Notes: a model not told the origin generated them from the sequence alone. A stretch of DNA of 64,000 bases from Actinomadura syzygii (GCF_008085905.1 NZ_VSFF01000010.1:186001-250000); one strand, 5' to 3'; shown: positions 43,769-52,644, counted from the stretch's first letter. Translations and numbers: made by a program.

Positions 43769-44380
43769 ATGCCGCGAGTCAGCGAGGAGCACCTCGAACG
43801 CCGCCGCCGCCAGATCCTGGACGCGGCGCGCGCCTGCTTCGTCCGCAAGGGCATCCACGACACGTCCATGCAGGACATCTTCGCCGAGGCCGGGCTCTCC
43901 GCGGGCGCCGTCTACCGCTACTTCAAGAGCAAGAACGAGATCATCGAGGCCAACATCGCGTCGGTCGTCGGCGAACTGCAGGCGTTCTTCCACGAGCTGG
44001 TGCGCACCGACCCGCCGCTGCCCATCGACGAGCTGGTCGAGCGGCTCGCGGTCAGGCTCACCGAGCTGTCGGACGAGGGCGGCCCGCTCCGGCTGGCCCC
44101 CGAGGCGTGGGCGCTCGCCGTCCACGAGCCGGAGATCGCCCGGTACGTCGCCGAGAACCTCACCCGCATCCGCGAAACGTGGACGTACTACCTCGGCCGC
44201 CTGGTCGACGCCGGGCTGCTCCCGCCCGACACCGACGTCGCGGCCGCCGGGAAGGCGCTGTTCGCGATCATGCCCGGGTTCCTGTTGCAGCGGCTCATCG
44301 TCAAGGACATCTCGCCCGAGGAACTCCGGCGCGGCATCAAGGCCCTCACCCGCGACAGCATGCTGGCCCCGCTCGCCTAG
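43769..44380 (+). CDS. TetR/AcrR-family repressor
   Basis: A 203-residue repressor from ATG 43769. The helix-turn-helix spans residues 10-55 (RRRQILDAARACFVRKGIHD; QDIFAEAGLSAGAVYRYFKS), followed by a helical ligand domain with a BetI-like C-terminus. The longer frame from 43685 runs through the promoter and operator, so it is rejected. It most likely represses itself and the divergent YhgE-like gene through the palindrome at 43741-43756. The inducer is unknown. Confidence 0.95.
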   Translation: MPRVSEEHLERRRRQILDAARACFVRKGIHDTSMQDIFAEAGLSAGAVYRYFKSKNEIIEANIASVVGELQAFFHELVRTDPPLPIDELVERLAVRLTELSDEGGPLRLAPEAWALAVHEPEIARYVAENLTRIRETWTYYLGRLVDAGLLPPDTDVAAAGKALFAIMPGFLLQRLIVKDISPEELRRGIKALTRDSMLAPLA

Positions 44381-44912
44381 CCTCATCCGAACCGGGCCGC
44401 GCCGCAGAATCCGGGCGCGGACCCCTCAGATGGCATGAATCCGCCCTTTTGGTCGGCGCATGGCGCAGACCCGCCTGCCGCCCCGCCGGGCCCGGCGACC
44501 TGACTCAACTGGCCTGACCCGGACGTCCTGACAACCGACCGGCCTGCTCCCGCGTCCGAAAAGTGCCGGTCGCGACGTCCGGATTCGTTCCGCGCCGTCC
44601 TCCGGGCCGGCGCCGGCGACGATCCGAACCCGCCCCTGTGAGGTTCAGCGGCGCCGCCCGCGCCGCGCTGCCCCGCCCGGCGGCGACGCGGGAGGGACAT
44701 GTCCAGAACGTCCGATCGGACGAGCTTGACCTGCGCCTTCCGTTCTCACCGCCGGAATCCGCGGTTACCATCACGGCACGCACCGATGTGCCGTGACGGG
44801 CCCAGTCTCGGCCGCACCCCATCCCGGTGTCCTGAGGCGGACGCCCTTAGGGCTGCAGGACAAGGAGCCAGACGCTTTAACATTCCATTACTTTCGGTCC
44901 AGGGGAGTGCAT
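44381..44912 (+). other. 532-bp leader/intergenic region with two inverted repeats
   Basis: No gene is supported between the TetR and kinase genes. It holds CGTCCGATCGGACG (44709-44722), a perfect 14-bp palindrome, and TCACGGCAC-N8-GTGCCGTGA (44771-44796), a 9-bp-arm inverted repeat. Both are within about 200 bp of the kinase start. The bases just before the kinase gene are locally AT-rich (CTTTAACATTCCATTACTTT at 44874-44893). Confidence 0.55.
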
Positions 44913-46874
44913 GTGGAGACGGCAGAACGCGGTCGCGGCGCGGGCCGCGTCGGGTTCATGCTCGCGCTGGGCGCCGTGCTGCTCGTCGCGACGTCCCTCG
45001 CCATCGGCACGGAACTGCCCTCCGACCAGCGGATGGTCTGGTGGCACCCGGAGATCCTCGTAGCCCTGGCCTGGACCCCGGCGGCCGCCGTCCTGCTCCG
45101 GCACCGGCCCCGGCTCTCGGTCGGATGGCTCATGCTCGGGGCCGGGTTCAGCGCCTCGGTCTACATCCTGTCGCTCAACCTCGGCCCCTGGTTCGAGCTG
45201 CACGACAAGCCCGCCGCCGGGTTCGTGAAATGGCTCGCGACCTGGCTCTGGGCCATTGACACCTACGCCCTGACCCTCGTCCTGCCGCTGATCTTCCCGG
45301 ACGGACGGCTGGTGTCGCGCTGGTTCCGGCCGGTGCTGCTGCTCGCCTGCCTCGTCCCGGTGATCGTCTGCGTGCACGTGACGCTCGACCCCGGCGTGCG
45401 GCGCTGGCACAACGGCGTCTCGGTGTATCCGTTCGGTGAGATCCCCGTGGCCATCAGCGCGATCATCATCGGCACGCTCGCGGCGGGCCTGCTGTCGATG
45501 CTGATCCGCTTCGTCGTGGCGCCGCCGGACGTCCGGCGGCAGATCGGCTGGGTGGTCTACCCCGGCCTGCTCGCCGAGGGCATCATCTACGTGGGCGAGA
45601 ACGGCCCGATCGGCGACCCGATCCGCAACATCACGATCGTCGCCGTGCCGATCTGCATCGCCATCGCCATCACCCGGTACCGGCTCTACGATATCGATCT
45701 CGTGGTCAGCCGGACGCTGGTGTACGCGGGCCTCGTCGTCGTGATCACCGGGGTGTACTTCGCGCTGGTCGGCGCCGCCGGACTGATGGCGCACGGCCGC
45801 GGCACCCTCGCCGGGCTCGCCGGGGCGATCGTCGCGGGCGCGGTGTTCGAGCCCGTCCGGCGCCGCCTCCAGCGCACCGTGGACGGCTTCATCCACGGCG
45901 AGCGCGACCCGTACCGGATCGCCGACCGGCTGAACCGGCGGCTGCAGACCGCCGCCGACCCGGGCGCGGCGCTCGCCGTCGCCGCCGAGGTCGCCCGGTC
46001 CGCGCTGCACTCCACCGGCGTCCTGATCGAGGTGCTCGACCGCGACGGCCGGACGATCTCCGCCGAGGACGGCATGCTCGGCGACCGTCCGCAGCTCATC
46101 CCGCTGGTGTGGCACGGCGAGCCGGTCGGGCGGCTGCTGTTCGGCGTCACCCGCACCCCGGACGCGCGGCTGTCCGGCATCCTCGCCCGCAACCTCGCCG
46201 AGCTGGCGAACGCGGCGCGGCTCGCCGCCGACGTCCAGCGGTCCCGCGAGCACATCCTGCGCACCCGCGAGGAGGAGCGGCGCCGGCTCCGCCGCGACCT
46301 GCACGACGGGCTCGGCCCGACGCTCGCCAGCCTCGCGATGACCGTCGACGCCGCCCGGATCACGTTGAAGACCGACCCCGAGGCCGTCGACGCGCTGCTG
46401 GAGAGCCTGCGCGCCACCATGGGACGCACCATCGGCGACATCCGCGAGCTCGTGTACGGGCTCCGTCCGCCCGCGCTGGACGACCTCGGGCTGGAGGGCG
46501 CCATCCAGGCCCTGGGCGGCGTGGTCGCCACCGGGGACGGTCCCAAGGTCGACGTCCAGGTGGACGGCGATCTGAAGGGCCTGCCCGCCGCCGCCGAGGT
46601 CGCCGCCTACCGGATCGTCCAGGAGGCGCTGACCAACGTGCACCGGCACGCCAGGGCGGGATGCGCGGTGGTGCGGCTGCACCTGAACGGCGATCTCGAC
46701 GTCACGGTCGGGGACGACGGAGTCGGGTTGCCGTCACACGTACGTTCCGGGATCGGCATGTCGTCCATGCGAGAACGGGCGGCCGAACTGGGCGGAACCT
46801 GCACCGTGGGGCCCGGACCCGAGGGCGGGACGCTGGTCCGCGCCAGGCTCCCGGTCAACGGGGTCCATCCGTAG
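44913..46874 (+). CDS. Membrane sensor histidine kinase (HisKA_3 / NarL-type), orphan
   Basis: A 653-residue kinase. About seven to nine membrane segments fill residues 10-310. A GAF-like linker follows, then a coiled coil into the DHp H-box RRDLHDGLGPTLASLAMTVD (phosphorylated His) and a short ATPase domain (VQEALTNVHRHARAG N-box; VGDDGVGLP; GIGMSSMRERAAELGG). This is the class that normally pairs with LuxR/NarL regulators, but no response regulator gene is adjacent. GTG 44913 is chosen because AGGGGA lies at a proper distance; GTG 44907 is too close. The signal is unknown. Confidence 0.92.
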   Translation: METAERGRGAGRVGFMLALGAVLLVATSLAIGTELPSDQRMVWWHPEILVALAWTPAAAVLLRHRPRLSVGWLMLGAGFSASVYILSLNLGPWFELHDKPAAGFVKWLATWLWAIDTYALTLVLPLIFPDGRLVSRWFRPVLLLACLVPVIVCVHVTLDPGVRRWHNGVSVYPFGEIPVAISAIIIGTLAAGLLSMLIRFVVAPPDVRRQIGWVVYPGLLAEGIIYVGENGPIGDPIRNITIVAVPICIAIAITRYRLYDIDLVVSRTLVYAGLVVVITGVYFALVGAAGLMAHGRGTLAGLAGAIVAGAVFEPVRRRLQRTVDGFIHGERDPYRIADRLNRRLQTAADPGAALAVAAEVARSALHSTGVLIEVLDRDGRTISAEDGMLGDRPQLIPLVWHGEPVGRLLFGVTRTPDARLSGILARNLAELANAARLAADVQRSREHILRTREEERRRLRRDLHDGLGPTLASLAMTVDAARITLKTDPEAVDALLESLRATMGRTIGDIRELVYGLRPPALDDLGLEGAIQALGGVVATGDGPKVDVQVDGDLKGLPAAAEVAAYRIVQEALTNVHRHARAGCAVVRLHLNGDLDVTVGDDGVGLPSHVRSGIGMSSMRERAAELGGTCTVGPGPEGGTLVRARLPVNGVHP

Positions 46875-46956
46875 CGGCTCAGCAGAGCGCGCCCGGCACC
46901 TGAGCGGTGACGTCATCTTGGCGGTTCGCCGGGTCTCGTCCCGGCCCACCCGGTGG

Positions 46957-47002
46957 GAGGGCCGGTGACCGCCCCCCGCCAAGAAGGTCGCCACCGGCCC
47001 TC
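46957..47002. terminator. Hairpin after the sensor kinase gene
   Basis: GAGGGCCGGTG (46957-46967) pairs with CACCGGCCCTC (46992-47002), an 11-bp perfect stem, 82 nt after the kinase stop. It is between convergent genes and is probably the kinase terminator. Confidence 0.6.
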
Positions 47003-47087
47003 AGGCTCCGTACGGCACCGAGGCTCCCATCCCGGTCCATACGGGCCATTCACCAGAGGGTGTGCAAGAAAGAAGTTATGCGGCGGA

Positions 47088-47132
47088 AGGTCCCGTTGGT
47101 GAGGGACAATTGTCCCGTTCGAGCCGGGACCT
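47088..47132. other. Nested palindromes downstream of dapF
   Basis: GGGACAATTGTCCC (47103-47116) is a perfect 14-bp palindrome. It is enclosed, almost on the same centre, by AGGTCCCG (47088-47095) and CGGGACCT (47125-47132). It lies 37 nt beyond the dapF stop and could be a bidirectional terminator or a protein-binding site. The surrounding bases are unusually A-rich (AAGAAAGAAG at 47066-47075). Confidence 0.5.
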
Positions 47133-47168
47133 CGTTGGACGGCCCCGATCCGCGCCGCGGAACCGCGC

Positions 47169-47987
47169 CTAGAGCCATCCCGGCCACGTCTCCCCCTCGG
47201 CCACGAGGACCGCCGGGCCGGTCAGGCGGGCCGTCGCCTCGCCGAGCGCGACCGTGACCCGCCCGCCCAGGACGTCCACCGTCCATTCCGAGGGGCCGTC
47301 CCCGGCCTGCGCGGCGGCGGTGGCGGCGACCGCGACGGTGCCCGTCCCGCACGAGCGGGTCTCGCCCGAGCCGCGCTCGTAGACGCGCATCTCCAGGTGC
47401 CGGTCCCCGACCGGGCGGAAGAACTCGACGTTCACCCCGTCCGGGAAGACGGCGGGATCGAAGCCCGGGGCGCGCGACAGGTCGAGCGCGGCGACCGGGC
47501 CGTCCACGCGGCACGCCAGGTGCGGGTTGCCCACGGACACGCGCTCGCCCTGGAACACCGTCCCCGCGAGGGACGCCTCCCCGCCGCCGAGGATCGACGC
47601 CGGGCCCATGTCGACGCACACGTCCCCGGACGGCCCGAGCGTGACGCGGCGGAGCCCGGCCCGGGTCGCGACGTCCCACTCGCCGGGCGCGGCGAGGCCC
47701 GTCTCGACCAGGTAGCGGGCGAAGACGCGCAGCCCGTTGCCGCACATCTCGGCGATGCCGCCGTCGGCGTTCCGGTAGTCCATGAACCACTCGGCGTCGC
47801 CCGTGTCCAGTCCCGCGTCCAGGCCCGCCGCCTTGGCCCGGACGACCCGCAGGACGCCGTCCGCGCCGATCCCCGCCCGCCGGTCGCACAGCCGCGCCAC
47901 GGCGTCCGCCGTGAGGTCGAGCGCGCCGTCGGGATCGGGCAGGATCACGAAGTCGTTCTCGGTGCCATGCCCCTTGACGAACCGCAT
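47169..47987 (-). CDS. dapF: Diaminopimelate epimerase
   Basis: A 272-residue cofactor-independent epimerase that converts LL- to meso-diaminopimelate for lysine and peptidoglycan synthesis. The two catalytic cysteines are present in AEMCGNGLRVFARYL and ETRSCGTGTVAVAATAAA. The start MRFVKGHGTENDFVILPDPD is the usual actinobacterial one. It lies 10 bp after miaA on the same strand, so the two form an operon. hflX, normally next, is displaced here. Confidence 0.97.
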   Translation of the reverse strand: MRFVKGHGTENDFVILPDPDGALDLTADAVARLCDRRAGIGADGVLRVVRAKAAGLDAGLDTGDAEWFMDYRNADGGIAEMCGNGLRVFARYLVETGLAAPGEWDVATRAGLRRVTLGPSGDVCVDMGPASILGGGEASLAGTVFQGERVSVGNPHLACRVDGPVAALDLSRAPGFDPAVFPDGVNVEFFRPVGDRHLEMRVYERGSGETRSCGTGTVAVAATAAAQAGDGPSEWTVDVLGGRVTVALGEATARLTGPAVLVAEGETWPGWL

Positions 47988-47997
47988 GCCTTCGATA

Positions 47998-48945
47998 CTA
48001 GGGCCTCGTCCGGAAGCCTCGGCGGGACGCCTCGACGACCAGGGCGAGCGCGCGATCGGCCAGGTCAGGGGCGTCGTACGGGAGCCACTGGACGCGCGGG
48101 TCGCGGCGGAACCAGGACTCCTGGCGGCGGGCGAAGCGCCGGGTCGCGCGGATCGTCTCGTCCTTGGCCCGGTCCTCGCTCCACTCCCCCGCGAGGAAGC
48201 GGAGCACCTGCGCGTAGCCGAGGGCGCGCCCCGCGGTCAGGCCGTCCCGGAGGCCGTGCTTCTCCAACTCGCGGACCTCGTCGACGAGACCCGCGTCCCA
48301 CATCCGCTCCACCCGGAGGGCGATGCGCTCGTCCAGCACGTCCCTGGGGACGCCGAGCCCGACCTGCGCCACCGAGTCGTGGCGGTACACGTGCTCGGGC
48401 AGGGTCGCGGTGAACGGGCGTCCGGTGATCTCGACGACCTCCAGGGCCCGGACGATCCGCCGCCCGTTGCTCGGCAGGATCGCGTCCGCCGCCGCCGGGT
48501 CGAGCCCGCGCAGCCGCTCGTGCAGCGCGCCGGGGCCGATCCGGGCGAGCTCGTCCTCCAGGCGCGCGCGGACGGACGGGTCCGTCCCGGGGAACTCCAT
48601 CCGGTCGAGCGCGGCCCGCACGTACAGGCCGGACCCGCCGACCAGGATCGGGATCCGTCCCCGCGCCTGGACGTCCGCGATCGCGTCGGCGCTGAGCCGC
48701 TGGTACTCGGCGACGCTCGCCGTCCGCGTCACGTCCCAGACGTCGAGCAGGTGGTGCTGGACGCCGCGCATCTCGGCGCGGGTGAGTTTGGCGGTGCCGA
48801 TGTCCATGCCGCGGTAGAGCTGCATCGAGTCGGCGTTGACGGCCTCCCCGTCCAGCCGCAGCGCCAGCTCCACGGCGAGGTCGGACTTGCCCGCGGCGGT
48901 CGCGCCGACCACCGCCGCCACCGGGGACGCGTTCAATGAGGTCAC
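47998..48945 (-). CDS. miaA: tRNA dimethylallyltransferase MiaA
   Basis: A 315-residue enzyme with the P-loop VVGATAAGKSDLAVELALRL, then NADSMQLYRGMDIGTAKLTR, VGGSGLYVRAALDRMEFPGT and NGRRIVRALEVVEITGRPF, all standard MiaA motifs. It adds a dimethylallyl group to A37 of tRNAs reading U-starting codons, the substrate later methylthiolated by MiaB encoded nearby. The GTG start is at 48945. It is cotranscribed with dapF. Confidence 0.97.
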   Translation of the reverse strand: MTSLNASPVAAVVGATAAGKSDLAVELALRLDGEAVNADSMQLYRGMDIGTAKLTRAEMRGVQHHLLDVWDVTRTASVAEYQRLSADAIADVQARGRIPILVGGSGLYVRAALDRMEFPGTDPSVRARLEDELARIGPGALHERLRGLDPAAADAILPSNGRRIVRALEVVEITGRPFTATLPEHVYRHDSVAQVGLGVPRDVLDERIALRVERMWDAGLVDEVRELEKHGLRDGLTAGRALGYAQVLRFLAGEWSEDRAKDETIRATRRFARRQESWFRRDPRVQWLPYDAPDLADRALALVVEASRRGFRTRP

Positions 48946-49046
48946 GGGATTGATTGTGGCAACAGAACGGGTATAGCCGGGTTGTACGGGTGTCGCGCGG
49001 TTTCGCGCGCCGCCGCCGACGACGAGGGATCCGGGGGGATTTGGGA

Positions 49047-49280
49047 ATGTCCATCGTCGACAAGGTCAAGCAGATGCTCGGGCAGCACTCCGACAAGGCC
49101 AAGCACGGCGTTGACAAGGCCGGAGACAAGATCGACGAGCACACCGGCGGCAAGTACGCCGACAAGATCGACAAGGTCCAGGACAAGGCCGGCGACTACA
49201 TCGACCGCGGCTCCGAGGGCGGCCACGGCGGACCGGGTGGCGGCGACCAGCCCGGCCCGGGGCGGCCCGGTCAGCCCTGA
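49047..49280 (+). CDS. MT0933/Rv0909-like antitoxin-family small protein
   Basis: A 77-residue highly charged protein. The family signature MSIVDKVKQMLGQHSDKAKH, then GVDKAGDKIDEHTGGKYADK and IDKVQDKAGDYID, is a helical Lys/Asp-rich repeat, with a Gly/Pro tail. Members are annotated as antitoxins from mycobacterial Rv0909-Rv0910, where the toxin is an SRPBCC protein. No toxin-like gene is adjacent, and the assignment rests on sequence resemblance. It lies between miaA (divergent) and the dioxygenase-like gene, whose 3' end it overlaps by 10 bp. Confidence 0.85.
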   Translation: MSIVDKVKQMLGQHSDKAKHGVDKAGDKIDEHTGGKYADKIDKVQDKAGDYIDRGSEGGHGGPGGGDQPGPGRPGQP

Positions 49281-50023
49281 CCCCGTAGCGACCCGGCCGC
49301 CTCGGACCGGGCCGCAGACCAGGACGCCACGAGGTAGCCGACGCCGTACGGCGCCTCCTCGGCGAGGACGGCGCCCCTGAAGGCCGCCTCGCCGGCCGCG
49401 CCCGCGAGCACCTGCCACGCCGCGCGCCCGGCCGCCCGCACCTCCCGGGAGAGCCCCGGGTCCAGGGCGGCCAGGGCGGCGGCGTCGGCCCGTTCCAGGG
49501 CACGCGCCACCGCCGCGTCGTAGGGGGCGGCGCGCTTGTCCAGATACCCCGGCGCCTTCTCCGAGCGGCACGCCGAGCCGTCGCCCATGACCAGGAGCGA
49601 GACCCGGTCGTACGAAACGGCCAGCTCCCCTCCAAGCTCCAGGCACTCCGCGGTCGGGGCGTCGGACGCGATCGCCTGGTATCGGACCTCTGTCGCCGTT
49701 TCGTGGCCTTCCAGGAGCCAGCGGCCGATGGTGAGGGACAGCGGCAGCGGCTCGCCCCGCGGCGCGCCACGGGGGCGCTCCGGGCTCGTCCAGTCGAGGC
49801 CGTACGGGCGGAGCGTCGCGTAGGCGCCGGGCCCGTAGCGGCGCGTGTCCGGGCCGCCGCCCACCACGATCAGCGTCCCGCCGCCCGCGGCGAGACCGTG
49901 AAGGACGGTCCGGACGGCCTCCGCGCAGGCGGCGCGCACCGCGTCGAGCTCCCCCGCCGCCTCCCCCGCCATCGCGGGGACGAGCAGGGGCGGATGCGGG
50001 CACACCGCCGCAGATACGAGCAC
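49271..50023 (-). CDS. Class III extradiol dioxygenase-like protein (Rv2728c-type)
   Basis: A 250-residue protein starting at GTG 50023 behind GGGAGG. The N-terminus LVSAAVCPHPPLLVPAMAGE has the PHPP motif of the LigB/AmmeMemoRadiSam-B fold. Later elements are GTLIVVGGGPDTRRYGPG and SLLVMGDGSACRSEKAPGYL. The PHPP histidine is kept but other metal ligands are not obvious, so activity is unknown. A protein of this kind lies between miaA and miaB in several actinobacteria. Confidence 0.75.
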   Translation of the reverse strand: MLVSAAVCPHPPLLVPAMAGEAAGELDAVRAACAEAVRTVLHGLAAGGGTLIVVGGGPDTRRYGPGAYATLRPYGLDWTSPERPRGAPRGEPLPLSLTIGRWLLEGHETATEVRYQAIASDAPTAECLELGGELAVSYDRVSLLVMGDGSACRSEKAPGYLDKRAAPYDAAVARALERADAAALAALDPGLSREVRAAGRAAWQVLAGAAGEAAFRGAVLAEEAPYGVGYLVASWSAARSEAAGSLRGQG

Positions 50024-50075
50024 ACTGCCTCCCAGCCGGGCCGTCCACCTGGACCACCCCCGATCATGCCGGAGG

Positions 50076-51617
50076 TCAGGGCCGGGTGGCGCACCCCGTG
50101 GCGGGCGCGTCGGGCGCGGCCGGGCGTCCGATCGACGGCATTCCGAGCGAAACCCCCTGCGGACGGTCACCGCCGCCCTGCCGGGCCTCCCAGGCGTCGC
50201 CCGCGCGCGTCCGGCGGACGGCGAGCGCCGGCTTGTCGGCGACGAGGTGGTGCGGCGCGGCGTAGGTGACCTCGACGGTCACCATGTCGCCCGGCCGGAC
50301 CGGCTCGTCCGGCACCCCGAAGTGCACGAGCCGGTTGTCGCGGGCGCGGCCCGACAGGCGGCGCGTCGCCTCGTCCTTGCGGCCCTCGCCCTCGGCGACC
50401 AGGACCTCCAGCGTGCGGCCGAGCTGCTTCTTGTTCTCCTCCCAGGAGACCTCCTCCTGGAGGGCGACGAGCCGCTCGTACCGCTCCTGGACGACCTCCT
50501 TCGGCAGTTGCCCGTCCATGGTCGCGGCCGGGGTGCCGGGGCGCTTGGAGTACTGGAACGTGAACGCCGACGAGAACCGCGCCTCCCGGACCACGTGCAG
50601 CGTCTGCTCGAAGTCGGCCTCGGTCTCGCCGGGGAAGCCCACGATGATGTCGGTGGTGATCGCGGCGTCCGGGATCGCGTCCCGGACCTTCTCGATGATC
50701 CCGAGGTAGCGCTCCTGCCGGTACGAGCGGCGCATCGCGCGCAGCACCGCGTCCGACCCGGACTGGAGCGGCATGTGCAGCGACGGCATCACGTTCGGGG
50801 TCTCGGCCATGGCGGCGATGACGTCGTCGGTGAAGTCCTTCGGGTGCGGGGACGTGAACCGCACCCGCTCCAGCCCCTCGACCCCGCCGCACGCCCGCAG
50901 CAGCCCGGCGAACGCCGACTGCCCGCCGGACGTCATCGACCGGACCTCGTCGGGCGCGTCCGACAGGGCGCCGAACCCCGAGCCGTAGGCGTTGACGTTC
51001 TGCCCCAGCAGCGTGATCTCGAGGACGCCCTCGGCGACGAGCGCCTCAACCTCCGCGAGGACCTCGCCGGGACGGCGGTCGCGCTCCTTCCCGCGCAGCG
51101 ACGGGACGATGCAGAACGTGCACGTGTTGTTGCACCCGACGGAGATCGACACCCACGCCGCGTACGGGGACTCCCGGCGCGTGGGCAGCGTCGAGGGGAA
51201 GGTCACCAGCGACTCTTCGATCTCGACCTGCGCCTCGTCCTGGACGCGGGCGCGCTCCAGCAGGGCGGGCAGCGACCCGATGTTGTGGGTGCCGAACACC
51301 ACGTCCACCCAGGGGGCGCGCTTGACGATGGTGTCGCGGTCCTTCTGCGCGAGGCAGCCGCCCACGGCGATCTGCATGCCGGGATGGGAGTCCTTGACGG
51401 GACGGAGATGCCCCAGGTTCCCGTACAGCCGGTTGTCGGCGTTCTCCCGCACCGCGCAGGTGTTGAACACCACCACGTCGGGTTCGGCGTCCCCGGCGCG
51501 CACATACCCGGCCGACTCCAGCAGACCGGACAGCCGCTCGGAATCGTGGACGTTCATCTGGCACCCGTAGGTACGAATCTCGTACGTGCGCGGTGCCGTC
51601 TCCATTGGCGCATTCAT
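50076..51617 (-). CDS. miaB: tRNA-2-methylthio-N6-dimethylallyladenosine synthase MiaB
   Basis: A 513-residue methylthiotransferase. The N-terminal cluster domain starts TYEIRTYGCQMNVHDSERLS; the radical-SAM motif is SVGCNNTCTFCIVPSLRGKE; the TRAM domain is C-terminal (LEVLVAEGEGRKDEATRRLS). It adds the methylthio group to i6A37 of tRNA, following MiaA. Start candidates are ATG 51617 (used), ATG 51605 and TTG 51629; none has a strong ribosome site. It is divergent from the glutamate transporter genes. Confidence 0.96.
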   Translation of the reverse strand: MNAPMETAPRTYEIRTYGCQMNVHDSERLSGLLESAGYVRAGDAEPDVVVFNTCAVRENADNRLYGNLGHLRPVKDSHPGMQIAVGGCLAQKDRDTIVKRAPWVDVVFGTHNIGSLPALLERARVQDEAQVEIEESLVTFPSTLPTRRESPYAAWVSISVGCNNTCTFCIVPSLRGKERDRRPGEVLAEVEALVAEGVLEITLLGQNVNAYGSGFGALSDAPDEVRSMTSGGQSAFAGLLRACGGVEGLERVRFTSPHPKDFTDDVIAAMAETPNVMPSLHMPLQSGSDAVLRAMRRSYRQERYLGIIEKVRDAIPDAAITTDIIVGFPGETEADFEQTLHVVREARFSSAFTFQYSKRPGTPAATMDGQLPKEVVQERYERLVALQEEVSWEENKKQLGRTLEVLVAEGEGRKDEATRRLSGRARDNRLVHFGVPDEPVRPGDMVTVEVTYAAPHHLVADKPALAVRRTRAGDAWEARQGGGDRPQGVSLGMPSIGRPAAPDAPATGCATRP

Positions 51618-51828
51618 GACGGTTACCAAGGGTACGGGCCCGGCGCGATATCAACGAATGGGGCGACCCGCGTCACCTGGGCCGTCACCGCGCCGCCCGC
51701 CCTTCCGGCGGCGGCACTGATGATCACTCTCCGCCACGGCGGAACCCCGTCCGACATGGGTATTCGTGATCGTATCGGTACCGCGCGGCGACTTTCCCGG
51801 CCGCGCCGATGACGTAAAGTCCGAGCGC

Positions 51829-52644
51829 ATGACGGACAGCGAAGGCGGGCCCGACCTGACCAAGGACGGGCCGGAGGACACCGTGCCTGCGCCGGCCTCG
51901 GACGCCGGAAGGCCCCTCGTCGTGGTCGAGCACGTCGACAAGCACTTCGGCGAGCTGCACGTCCTGAAGGACATCAACCTGACCGTCAACTCGGGCGAGG
52001 TCGTCGTCGTCATCGGCCCGTCCGGGGGCGGGAAGTCGACCCTGTGCAGGTCGATCAACAGGCTGGAGCCCATCGACGGGGGGAAGATCCTCGTCGACGG
52101 CAAGGAGCTGCCGCAGGAGGGCAAGGAGCTGGCGAAGCTCCGCGCCGACGTGGGCATGGTGTTCCAGTCGTTCAACCTGTTCGCCCACAAGACGATCCTG
52201 GAGAACGTCACGCTCGGGCCGATCAAGGTCCGCAAGCAGGGCAAGCAGGAGTCCGAGAAGCACGCGATGGAGCTGCTCGACCGGGTCGGGATCGCCAACC
52301 AGGCCCACAAGTACCCCGCCCAGCTGTCGGGCGGGCAGCAGCAGCGGGCGGCGATCGCGCGTTCCCTCGCGATGCGGCCGAAGGTGATGCTCTTCGACGA
52401 GCCGACCTCCGCGCTCGACCCAGAGATGGTCAACGAGGTGCTCGACGTCATGACGGGCCTCGCCCGCGAGGGCATGACGATGATCGTCGTCACGCACGAG
52501 ATGGGCTTCGCGCGCAGAGCGGCGCAGAAGGTCGTCTTCATGGCGGACGGCCAGATCGTGGAGGAGAACACTCCCGACGAGTTCTTCACCAACGCGCGCA
52601 CCGATCGCGCCAAGGACTTCCTTTCGAAGATCCTCACGCACTGA
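51829..52644 (+). CDS. gluA: Glutamate-type ABC importer ATPase (GluA)
   Basis: A 271-residue polar-amino-acid ATPase. Walker A is GPSGGGKSTLCRSINRLEPI, the Q-loop VFQSFNLFAHKTILENVTLG, the signature LSGGQQQRAAIARSLAM and Walker B VMLFDEPTSALDPEMV; the end VVVTHEMGFARRAAQKVVFM fits the GlnQ/GluA group. It has a 25-residue acidic N-terminal extension. TAAAGT at 51815-51820 lies about 8 nt before ATG 51829 without a clear ribosome site, so the message may be leaderless. First gene of gluABCD. Confidence 0.93.
   Translation: MTDSEGGPDLTKDGPEDTVPAPASDAGRPLVVVEHVDKHFGELHVLKDINLTVNSGEVVVVIGPSGGGKSTLCRSINRLEPIDGGKILVDGKELPQEGKELAKLRADVGMVFQSFNLFAHKTILENVTLGPIKVRKQGKQESEKHAMELLDRVGIANQAHKYPAQLSGGQQQRAAIARSLAMRPKVMLFDEPTSALDPEMVNEVLDVMTGLAREGMTMIVVTHEMGFARRAAQKVVFMADGQIVEENTPDEFFTNARTDRAKDFLSKILTH

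Noticed and set aside
51650..51828. Riboswitch or attenuator before gluA
   Set aside because: The leader is short, possibly absent, and no recognisable riboswitch fold or conserved core was seen.
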